NCBI GenBank assembly: GCA_009838645.1
Contig: VXRC01000047.1
Location: 42,420 to 106,419 of the forward strand
From: Gemmatimonadota bacterium
Lineage (GTDB): Bacteria; JAAXHH01
Length of the DNA: 64,000 nucleotides
Direction: 5' to 3'
The notes beneath the pieces are model-generated. The model worked only from the letters and a program-made list of their open reading frames with translations. It was not told where the DNA came from and ran no database searches. How positions within the stretch are numbered: the stretch's first letter is position 1; each line of letters opens with the position of its first letter. Shown piece by piece: positions 27,733 to 34,964 of the stretch. A program made the translations under genes and the position numbers.

Positions 27733-28670
27733 ACGCGCTTTCGGATCAGCGCTCGGGCCGTGATGGAGAGTTTCTTCCACGGGGACAGGCCGATGCGCTG
27801 GCTATAGACGTCGTACTGGCGGCGGGGGATTTCTTCGAGACACGCCCTGTAGATGCCGATCATCGTCGCCAGGCACGCCCGGCTCGAGGGTTGAACGAGC
27901 GGCAGGAGCGGCAGTGCCGCATCGTAATAGCTTCTGGCGCGTTCGACCTGGAAACCCATCAGCCGCCGGAACGGGTCGTTGAAAAGTCCGTCCCGCAGGT
28001 TCTCTTCCGGGTACCCGAAGGCGTCGAGGTCCTCCTGCGGCAGGTAGACGCGCCCCATCCCGGCGTCTTCCCGGATGTCTCGGAGTATATTGGTCAGCTG
28101 GAAGGCGATGCCGCAGGACTCGGCGTACCGCTCGGCCTCTTCGCCCTCGTATCCGAAGATGCGTATGCACACCAGTCCCACGGCGGAAGCCACGCGGTAG
28201 CAGTACTGGTACAGGTCCTCGAAGGTGGCGTAACGGGTCACGATAAGGTCCATTTCCGCGCCGTCGATAATGGCGTCGAAGTACGCCCTGGGGATATCGA
28301 ATCGCCGCACCGTATCGATGAACGCCGGCAACATGCCGCTGTCAGCCGGTGTTTCGCCGTCTCCGGCCGGCGTGCCGCCGTCTCCGGCTGGCGTGCCGCC
28401 ATAAGCGCCGTCTCCGTCACAGGCGCCGTCTTCGCCATAGGCGCTATCCAGGATCTCGCGGCAGGCCATAAGCCGGGATTGCCGGTCCGCCGTCCCGGCC
28501 TCCCCGGCCTCCTCGTCGACGATATCGTCACAGTAGCGCATGAAGGCGTAGACCGCGCAAATGGCCCGTCTTCTTTCGGCCGGCAGGACGAGGAAGGAAT
28601 AGTAGAAGTTCTTCGCCCTCGACTTCGCGACCGCGCGGCAGAAATCATAGGAACGTTCTAGCGAATCCAT
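27729..28670 (-). CDS. hpnD: Presqualene diphosphate synthase (HpnD)
   Basis: Condenses two farnesyl diphosphates to presqualene diphosphate. Both Asp-rich motifs are present: CDDIVDE (about residue 48) and DIRED in ILRDIREDAGMGRVYLP. The start at MDSLERSYDF (28670) is chosen over the long upstream extension because the family begins there; it overlaps the hpnC stop by 13 bases. At 313 residues it is about 30 residues longer than usual owing to a Gly/Asp/Pro/Thr-rich insert at about 79-112, encoded by 21-bp repeats. Confidence 0.92.
   Translation of the reverse strand: MDSLERSYDFCRAVAKSRAKNFYYSFLVLPAERRRAICAVYAFMRYCDDIVDEEAGEAGTADRQSRLMACREILDSAYGEDGACDGDGAYGGTPAGDGGTPAGDGETPADSGMLPAFIDTVRRFDIPRAYFDAIIDGAEMDLIVTRYATFEDLYQYCYRVASAVGLVCIRIFGYEGEEAERYAESCGIAFQLTNILRDIREDAGMGRVYLPQEDLDAFGYPEENLRDGLFNDPFRRLMGFQVERARSYYDAALPLLPLVQPSSRACLATMIGIYRACLEEIPRRQYDVYSQRIGLSPWKKLSITARALIRKRV
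28356..28397. repeat. 21-bp in-frame tandem repeat inside hpnD
   Basis: Units at 28356-28376 and 28377-28397 differ by a single base and are followed by degenerate partial copies to about 28440. On the minus strand they encode repeated AGDGGTP/AGDGETP residues, an insert between the two conserved halves of HpnD. Confidence 0.88.
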
Positions 28671-29596
28671 AGTCGTTTCAGTGCGTATTTCAGAAAAAGG
28701 CCGGCCTTCCGGGCGGATGACAGGGTGGGGCGGCGGGACAGCACGTCGAAACGCCGTCTTTCGATCTGATCCAGCAGGGCGGAACCGCACCGGTTGAACA
28801 GTTCGATGTCCAGCCCGGCCCTCGCGTCCACCATCCCGCACAGCCCGAGTCCCTCGTCGAACAGCTTGCGCGTCCGGTTCACCTGGTACGACATCAGTCC
28901 CCTGAATCGCTCGTCGACGACCCCGGCTTCGAGGTCCTCTTCGGTGTATTGGTACCGGTCCAGATCCTCCAAGGGCAGGTAGATCCGGCCCTTTTTCAGG
29001 TCTACCCGCACGTCCTGCCAGAAATTGGCCAGTTGGAGCGCGGTGCACGTGGCGTCGGACAGCAACTGGCGTTCCCTGTCCCGGTAGCCGCACAGGTAGA
29101 GCACGAGACGGCCCACGGGATTGGCGGAGTAGCGACAGTATTCGAGCACGTCCTCGTAGGTCCTGTAACGCGTCACGACCTGGTCCTGCCGGAACGCGGT
29201 CAGCAGGTCACGGAACGGGGCAATCGGTATATCGAACCGGTCGATCGTTTCCCGGAGTGCGATGAATACCGGATGACGGAATTCGTTTTCGTAACAGGCC
29301 TGCAATTCGCCGTCCCACCAGTCGAGCAGTTCGAGGGACAGGCCGGTGTCTCCGGTTTCGTCGGCGAGGTCGTCGGACCACCGGCAGTAGGCGTAGACAT
29401 GGTAGAAGTGCCGCCGGAGCGCGGTGGGCAGAAAGGGGGAAACGACGATGAAATTCTCGTAGTGCCGCCGCGCGAGGCGTCTGCAGTACCTGTGGGCGGA
29501 CTCCAGGGAAGCGTCCCCGGCGCCGGGCAGCGCGTCGAGCGCGAGATCATTGAACCGAAGTACGGCTTCCGGCAGATAGTCGGGTAACTGGGACAT
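28658..29596 (-). CDS. hpnC: Squalene/hydroxysqualene synthase (HpnC)
   Basis: Turns presqualene diphosphate into hydroxysqualene in the HpnCDE pathway. Motifs: RRHYENFIVVSPFLP at the N-terminus, the first Asp motif WSDDLADE, and the second FWQDVRVDLKKGRIYLP. The start at MSQLPDYLPE (29596) gives 312 residues; the longer frame upstream encodes an Arg-rich low-complexity stretch without homology. It is the first gene of a translationally coupled hpnC-D-E set. Confidence 0.9.
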   Translation of the reverse strand: MSQLPDYLPEAVLRFNDLALDALPGAGDASLESAHRYCRRLARRHYENFIVVSPFLPTALRRHFYHVYAYCRWSDDLADETGDTGLSLELLDWWDGELQACYENEFRHPVFIALRETIDRFDIPIAPFRDLLTAFRQDQVVTRYRTYEDVLEYCRYSANPVGRLVLYLCGYRDRERQLLSDATCTALQLANFWQDVRVDLKKGRIYLPLEDLDRYQYTEEDLEAGVVDERFRGLMSYQVNRTRKLFDEGLGLCGMVDARAGLDIELFNRCGSALLDQIERRRFDVLSRRPTLSSARKAGLFLKYALKRLWIR

Positions 29597-29801
29597 GAAT
29601 AAGACGCGGAAAGACCGTCTCCGGGCCCGCCTGGAGCGCCAGGATCGCCTGACCCGCGCGGTCCGCCTGGCCTGATTTCCCCCGGTTGAATGCGGGGTGG
29701 TCTGTCCGGCCAGGCGTCGGGCTTGACCGCAGGCGGCCGGCGGCAGGATGCCGGTACGTGTACTCCTCGCTCCGGCCGTGTTTCTGCCGGGTTCCGCCGC
29801 C

Positions 29802-30449
29802 TTACCCACCGCTGCAGGCGAATTCCAGTACGAGTTCCTCTTCGAGGCGGTACTCGATGAGGTCCTTGATGGTTGCGATTTTCAGATGATGCTCGTCGGC
29901 GATTTCGACCAGCCGGGGAAGACGGGCCATGGAGCCGTCCTCGTCCAGCACCTCGCACAGGACCCCCGCCGGGTAGAGACCGGCCAGTCGCATCAGGTCG
30001 ACCGTGGCCTCGGTGTGCCCGTCTCGTTCCAGCACGCCGCCGTCGCGTGCCTGCAACGGGAAGAGGTGTCCCGGCCGTTCGAAGTCCTCCGGCGCCGTAT
30101 CCGGATCCACGAACAAACGGGCGCTTCTTGCCCGGTCATGGGCGGATATGCCGGACGTCACGCCGTTTACGGCATCCACGGATACCGTGAAGGGCGTGTC
30201 CGCGGTCGATGTCTTCCCATCGACCATGATGGGTATGTCCAGCTCTGCAAGCCGCTGTTTCGTGGTGGGCAGACAGATCAGCCCCCGTCCGTGCATCGAC
30301 ATGAAGTTGATGATTTCGGGCGTGACCTTTTCGGCGGCCACCATGAAGTCGCCTTCGTTCTCGCGGTTCTCGTCATCGATGACGATCAGCACCCGTCCTG
30401 CCCTCACTTCTTCCACGGCCTCTGGTATGGTGCAGAAATGGGATAACAT
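29802..30449 (-). CDS. ribB: 3,4-dihydroxy-2-butanone-4-phosphate synthase (RibB)
   Basis: Makes the four-carbon precursor of riboflavin from ribulose 5-phosphate. DDENRENEGDF holds the metal and catalytic acids, STADTPFTVSVDA and ARLFVDPDTAPEDFERPGHLFPL are signature segments, and GHTEATVDL follows. At 215 residues it is a stand-alone RibB without the fused GTP cyclohydrolase II domain. AGGGGGT lies 7 bases upstream of its ATG on the minus strand. No FMN-riboswitch signature was visible upstream. It is divergent from the STAND gene. Confidence 0.93.
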   Translation of the reverse strand: MLSHFCTIPEAVEEVRAGRVLIVIDDENRENEGDFMVAAEKVTPEIINFMSMHGRGLICLPTTKQRLAELDIPIMVDGKTSTADTPFTVSVDAVNGVTSGISAHDRARSARLFVDPDTAPEDFERPGHLFPLQARDGGVLERDGHTEATVDLMRLAGLYPAGVLCEVLDEDGSMARLPRLVEIADEHHLKIATIKDLIEYRLEEELVLEFACSGG

Positions 30450-30567
30450 TTCGCTTACCCCCTATTCTAAGGTGTAATTAAACACGAGCGGCGCGGTCTC
30501 ACAATCGGATTCGCAAGTGATTGGGTTCTCAGGAAAATCGCGCCTTTCGCCGTGTCTTGGTGGAAAG

Positions 30568-30597
30568 TTAGACATATGCTCATATGGGGATTATATT
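30568..30597 (+). promoter_or_regulatory. Candidate promoter with paired CATATG palindromes upstream of the STAND gene
   Basis: TTAGAC at 30568-30573 and TATATT at 30592-30597 are 18 bases apart. Within the spacer lie two CATATG palindromes (30573-30578 and 30581-30586) separated by CT, one turn-like unit where a regulator could bind. The region 30450-30695 is AT-rich and lies between divergent ribB and the STAND gene. Promoter strength is uncertain because the -35 match is weak. Confidence 0.4.
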
Positions 30598-30695
30598 CAT
30601 ACCAATTATGAAATGCATGAGGTCCCCGTGAGTATTCTGTGAGGAACGTATGAATCACCCGATTTTTCCTTCGAAATCCGCCAAATGAGCCCCGA

Positions 30696-33473
30696 ATGAC
30701 GCAACAGACCGCCGCCAAAGGCTTCCGCTTCGACGACTTCGTGCTGGACATCCAGAACCGCCAGGTCCGCCGGAAACACGCCGTGCTGCCTTTGAGTTCC
30801 AGGTATTTCGACGTACTGGTGCTGCTGGTATCCAACGCGGGGCAGCTTGTGGAGAAGAACCGCATCTTCGACGAAGTCTGGGAAGACGTGATCGTCAGCG
30901 ATACGGCGCTGACCCAGTGTATCAAGTCGATCCGGAAACAGTTGGAGGATGACGCGTCGAATCCCCGTTACGTCAAGACGGTGCCGAAGCATGGGTACGT
31001 CTTCATCGGCGAAGCGGTGGAGATCGTGGACGAACCGTCCCGGCAGGCCGCTAAAGACGAGCCGACCCGTCCGTACAAGTTCCTCGATTACTACACCGAA
31101 AACGACCAGGGCCTGTTCTTCGGCCGCGAGGAGGAAATCGAGAACATCTGCTCCCGCATCCTCGCCCGGCGCTCGTTTCTCCTCTACGGCCGTTCCGGCG
31201 TCGGCAAGAGTTCGATCCTCCGGGCCGGCGTCATCCCCCGGTTGCAGGACCAGGGCCACCTGACGTGTATCATCCGGAGTTTCACCGATCCACTGCAGCA
31301 CATGCAGCGGATGGTCCGGCGGCTCGTAACGGGCAACGGAGCGGGCGGCTTCGATCCGGACGGTGCTTCCCTGCAGGAACTGCTGCGACGGAACTGGTCC
31401 GGCTCCGCGTCCCGCATCGTCGTCATGCTGGACCAGTTCGAAGAGTTCTTTCTCCTGCTCGATGAGCAGGGCCGGGAGGCGTTCGTCGATGAACTCGGCG
31501 TGATCATGGAAGACGATGGGCTGCCCCTGCAGTTCGTATTCGTGATGCGGGAGGATATGCTCGCGGAGATGAGCCGGCTCAAACCGGCGGTCCCGGAGAT
31601 CTTCCACCATGAATACCGGCTCGGCCGATTGACCTCCGAACAGGCCGCGCAGGCCATCACGGGTCCGGCCTGGCGGGTCGGCTGCCGGTTTGAAGACGCG
31701 CTCGTCGACCGCCTGCTGGAGGATCTCTCCGATGAGGACTCGGTCGATCCGCCCCACCTGCAGATCGTGTGCGATACGCTGTACGATCAGCGCAATACGA
31801 GAAACCTCATCACGGAATCGGCTTACGACCAGCTTGGCGGCGCTTCGCAGATCCTGGCCGACTATCTCGCCAGGGTCCTTCGCCGGTTTTCGGCGGCCGA
31901 CCTGTCCGTGGTGCAGCAGGTGCTCCTGGCGCTCATTTCTGCAGAGGAGCGGCTCATCGTCGTGCGGGAGGCCGAACTGGCTACGCGGATCCAGGCCGGC
32001 GACCGGTACGACGCCGACGCCCTCGGAACGCTGCTCGGGGAACTGGTCGACGCCCGTATCGTCCGGCGCAGGAACCAGGAAGGGGAAGGGTGGCTGGAAC
32101 TCGCCCACGAATGCATGATTCCGGAGGTGTCCCGCTGGCTGACCGGCAGCGTTTACGAAGCGAAGCAGGCGCGCAGCCTGCTCGAACGGTCGGTGGAGAA
32201 CTACCGGACCTACCAGCTCATCATGGACCGCGAAACCCTGGACCTGCTCGCACCCTATTTGGAAGAAATCGGCGTCTCCGGCGATGAAGCGTACCTGCTC
32301 TGCATCAGTCTGCTCAACCGGGACCGGCCCGTGCCGTCCTGGCTGGTTGAAAAGGTGCCGGATGCGGTGAACGTGATTCTGGAGGCCATGTACAACGATC
32401 GCCGGGAAGTCCGCAAGCGGGCGGTGGAGTCATCCCGGCCCGTGCGTTGCGCGGCGCTGAACAACCGGCTCCGGAACCTCGCGTTGCGGGATCCCATGTT
32501 GAGTGTGCGCCGGGCGGCAAGTATCGAGCTGGCGGACTGGTTCGGTTCGGCCGTGGAATCGATACTGACCCGACCCACGGGCAACGAGTCCGTCAGCCGC
32601 CTCCAGCGGGCGGTAAGCCTGGCTTTTCTGCGGGAACAGAACCGGTCGGTCAAGCTCTCCCGGCTGTACCGGGTCATGGTGATGGTCGGTTTCGTATTGA
32701 TGCGCCTGCAACAGGGCGGGATCGACATCATGCAGCAAGGCATCGGCGGTACCTTCGGCGGCGCCGTGTCCGGCCTGTTCGGCGGGCTGCTTCTCGGAAC
32801 CGCCCTGGCCGCCGCCAGTTCCGGGCTTTCGCCGGAGGCGCTTACGCCCATATTCGTCCTGGCGGGCCTGGGGGTGTTCGGCGGCGCGTTCGGCGGCGCG
32901 GGCGTGTCCTTCGGCATGGTCGCGCTGCGGCGCGTATCCGGGAGATACAGCCGGTGGCTCGGCGTACTGGGCGGCGCGCTGGGCGGCGGCATGGTGGGCA
33001 CCGCGTTCAACCTGTACAGTGCCGATACCCTTCAGACCCTGTTCGGCCGGCAGCCCGCGGGTCTTACCGGCGGTCTCGAGGGCGCTTTCATCGGCGCGGG
33101 CGTGGCCCTCGGACCGGTCGTCACGTATTACCTGGCCAGGCGGCCCGGGCAGTGGCGAAGCCTGCTCTACATCGTCTTCGGCGCGCTGGGCGGCATGATC
33201 GCCAGTATCGTCCTGACCGTGATGGGCGGCAATATGTTCACGGCCAGCCTGGAGACCCTGCGGCAGTCCTTCGATGCGTCGCAGATTCGGCTTGAAACCA
33301 TCGCGACGATCTTCGGGGAAGGAGAGTTCGGCCGCACCACCCAGGTCGCCCTGGGCGCGCTGGAGGGGCTGCTCTTCGGTGGGGGCGTTACGGCCGGCAT
33401 CGAGATCTTCACGCGCTCGAGGGAGCGTGTCGAAGGGCGGTTCGGCAAGGGGATGAACCGTGGACCATCGTAA
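30696..33473 (+). CDS. Winged-helix / STAND-type ATPase / glycine-zipper membrane protein
   Basis: A 925-residue multidomain protein. Residues about 8-105 form an OmpR/CadC-type winged helix (FRFDDFVLDIQNRQVRR start; PRYVKTVPKHGYVFIG end). An nSTAND-like ATPase follows: FFGREEEIENI, Walker A GRSGVGKSS (165-173), Walker B VVMLDQFEE (about 242-250), and a winged-helix-like WLELAHECMIPEVSRWL at its end. A HEAT-like helical stretch (about 550-650) precedes a membrane domain (about 655-905) built of glycine-zipper segments such as GGTFGGAVSGLFGGLLLG. There is no WD40 or TPR tail. It could be a membrane-tethered regulator or a signal-triggered pore former; the function is unknown. It overlaps thiL by 14 bases. 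Confidence 0.8.
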   Translation: MTQQTAAKGFRFDDFVLDIQNRQVRRKHAVLPLSSRYFDVLVLLVSNAGQLVEKNRIFDEVWEDVIVSDTALTQCIKSIRKQLEDDASNPRYVKTVPKHGYVFIGEAVEIVDEPSRQAAKDEPTRPYKFLDYYTENDQGLFFGREEEIENICSRILARRSFLLYGRSGVGKSSILRAGVIPRLQDQGHLTCIIRSFTDPLQHMQRMVRRLVTGNGAGGFDPDGASLQELLRRNWSGSASRIVVMLDQFEEFFLLLDEQGREAFVDELGVIMEDDGLPLQFVFVMREDMLAEMSRLKPAVPEIFHHEYRLGRLTSEQAAQAITGPAWRVGCRFEDALVDRLLEDLSDEDSVDPPHLQIVCDTLYDQRNTRNLITESAYDQLGGASQILADYLARVLRRFSAADLSVVQQVLLALISAEERLIVVREAELATRIQAGDRYDADALGTLLGELVDARIVRRRNQEGEGWLELAHECMIPEVSRWLTGSVYEAKQARSLLERSVENYRTYQLIMDRETLDLLAPYLEEIGVSGDEAYLLCISLLNRDRPVPSWLVEKVPDAVNVILEAMYNDRREVRKRAVESSRPVRCAALNNRLRNLALRDPMLSVRRAASIELADWFGSAVESILTRPTGNESVSRLQRAVSLAFLREQNRSVKLSRLYRVMVMVGFVLMRLQQGGIDIMQQGIGGTFGGAVSGLFGGLLLGTALAAASSGLSPEALTPIFVLAGLGVFGGAFGGAGVSFGMVALRRVSGRYSRWLGVLGGALGGGMVGTAFNLYSADTLQTLFGRQPAGLTGGLEGAFIGAGVALGPVVTYYLARRPGQWRSLLYIVFGALGGMIASIVLTVMGGNMFTASLETLRQSFDASQIRLETIATIFGEGEFGRTTQVALGALEGLLFGGGVTAGIEIFTRSRERVEGRFGKGMNRGPS

Positions 33474-34560
33474 GGAAGGCACGGGTCTTCCAGGCGAATT
33501 CGAGGTGATCCGGCGTATCGGGCACGCGCTGCCCGATACGGACCCGAGTGTCCTTTTGGGGGTCGGCGATGACGCCGCGGCCGTGGCGCCCGCGCCCGGC
33601 ATGACGACCCTGCTGACGACCGACACCTTCGTTGAAGGCGTGGATTTCGACGTGGCCTTCTCGTCCTGGCGGCAGATCGGATGGAAGTGCATGGCCGCCA
33701 ATTTCAGCGATATCGCGGCCATGGGCGGCGTGCCCAGGCACGCGCTGACGACGCTCTGCCTTCCGGCCCATCGCGCCATGGAAGACGTGGAAGCGCTGTA
33801 CCTGGGGTTTCGCGACCTGGCCGGGCACGTTGGCCATCCCGTGTCCATCGTCGGAGGCGATCTGAGTTCGACGGACGGGCCGACCGTCATCTCCATCACG
33901 GTGAGCGGTGAAGCCGCGGAGGAACACATCACGCGGCGCAGCGGCGCCCGGGCGGGTGACATCCTGTGCGTGACCGGACTCCTGGGCGCGAGCGAGACCG
34001 GCCTCCGCCTGCTTCGTGCGGCACGAGAGCAACCGGCCGCGGAAAATCCGGCAATGGAGGAGACGGCGGCGCAAGGGCGGACGGTACAGCCGGCGTCGAA
34101 TCAACCAACGGACCGGTTCGAAGGCGTGCTGCGCCGCCACCGCACCCCCGTTCCACGGGTCCGCGAAGGCGTTCTGTTGGCGAACAGTGGGTGGGTCCGT
34201 GCCATGATCGACGTGAGCGACGGGCTCAGTTCAGACGTCCTGCACGTGGGTCGCGACAGCGGGGTAGGGTTGAACCTGGATGGGAACGCCCTGCCCATCG
34301 CGGAGGAAACCAGGCGGGCCATGGAGGAGCTTCGGCTCGATCCCGTCGGGACCGCCCTGGAAAGCGGTGAGGAATTCGAGCTGCTGTGCGCCGTAGCGCC
34401 GGAGGGGGTGGAGCGCCTGGCGGCCGAACTCGCGGAGCGTACCGGAACGCCGCTGACCCCCATTGGCGAATGCGTGACCGCCGCCCGGAGATACACCATT
34501 ACGGATCACACCGGATCCCGGCCCCTGCGCCCGAAGGGGTACGAACATTTCAGTGGTTGA
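33460..34560 (+). CDS. thiL: Thiamine-monophosphate kinase (ThiL)
   Basis: Phosphorylates thiamine monophosphate to the active cofactor thiamine diphosphate. Motifs: LLGVGDDAAAV, TTDTFVEGVDF, NFSDIAAMGG, SIVGGDLSS, and the C-terminal MIDVSDGLSSDVLH and ESGEEFELL, all as in the PurM-like ThiL fold. The GTG start at 33460 overlaps the STAND gene by 14 bases, so translation is probably coupled to it. A low-complexity insert (about residues 189-220, Ala/Glu/Gln-rich) lengthens the protein to 366 residues against about 325-340 usual. Confidence 0.93.
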   Translation: MDHRKEGTGLPGEFEVIRRIGHALPDTDPSVLLGVGDDAAAVAPAPGMTTLLTTDTFVEGVDFDVAFSSWRQIGWKCMAANFSDIAAMGGVPRHALTTLCLPAHRAMEDVEALYLGFRDLAGHVGHPVSIVGGDLSSTDGPTVISITVSGEAAEEHITRRSGARAGDILCVTGLLGASETGLRLLRAAREQPAAENPAMEETAAQGRTVQPASNQPTDRFEGVLRRHRTPVPRVREGVLLANSGWVRAMIDVSDGLSSDVLHVGRDSGVGLNLDGNALPIAEETRRAMEELRLDPVGTALESGEEFELLCAVAPEGVERLAAELAERTGTPLTPIGECVTAARRYTITDHTGSRPLRPKGYEHFSG

Positions 34561-34589
34561 AGTCAGCGGCTGACGGCAGCGGCTAGCGG

Positions 34590-34895
34590 CTAGATTTCTA
34601 TTTCCACGGCTTCTTCGGTCACCCGGACCGGGAAGCAGGTGAGGTTTTCGTAGGCCGGAGGTGACAGGACGTCGCCCGTGGTCACATCGAAAGACGCGCC
34701 GTGGAACGGACACCAGAGGTCGGTGCCGTCCAGTTCCCCTTCGCTCAGGGGCGCGCCCATGTGGGGGCAGAAATTGTCGGCGGCATAGTACTTCCCGTCC
34801 ACGTTGCAGAGGACGATCTCCTTCCCGCTGATCGAGACCATCTTCATCTGGCCCGGACTCAGCTCATCCAGCTCCGCCGCCTTGACGTATCCCAT
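34590..34895 (-). CDS. Rieske [2Fe-2S] ferredoxin-like protein
   Basis: A 101-residue Rieske protein. The cluster ligands are C43-x-H45 (CPHMG) and C62-x2-H65 (CPFHG), as in NirD and dioxygenase ferredoxin components. The start at MGYVKAAEL is supported by AGGAG, 9 bases upstream; the frame extends 21 codons further to a GTG. It would shuttle electrons to a partner oxygenase or reductase, none of which is adjacent. Short AGCGGCT repeats lie in the gap to thiL. Confidence 0.88.
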   Translation of the reverse strand: MGYVKAAELDELSPGQMKMVSISGKEIVLCNVDGKYYAADNFCPHMGAPLSEGELDGTDLWCPFHGASFDVTTGDVLSPPAYENLTCFPVRVTEEAVEIEI

Positions 34896-34964
34896 GTGCG
34901 CATGCTCCTCTTTCGATTCCGCGTGATCCGGGTCCCGGATTCGTTCGGCCGCCGACACGCGCCG

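Noticed and set aside
30450..30695. Possible FMN riboswitch upstream of ribB.
   Set aside because: None of the conserved RFN blocks are visible in the 246-base region; it is AT-rich and better explained as divergent promoters.
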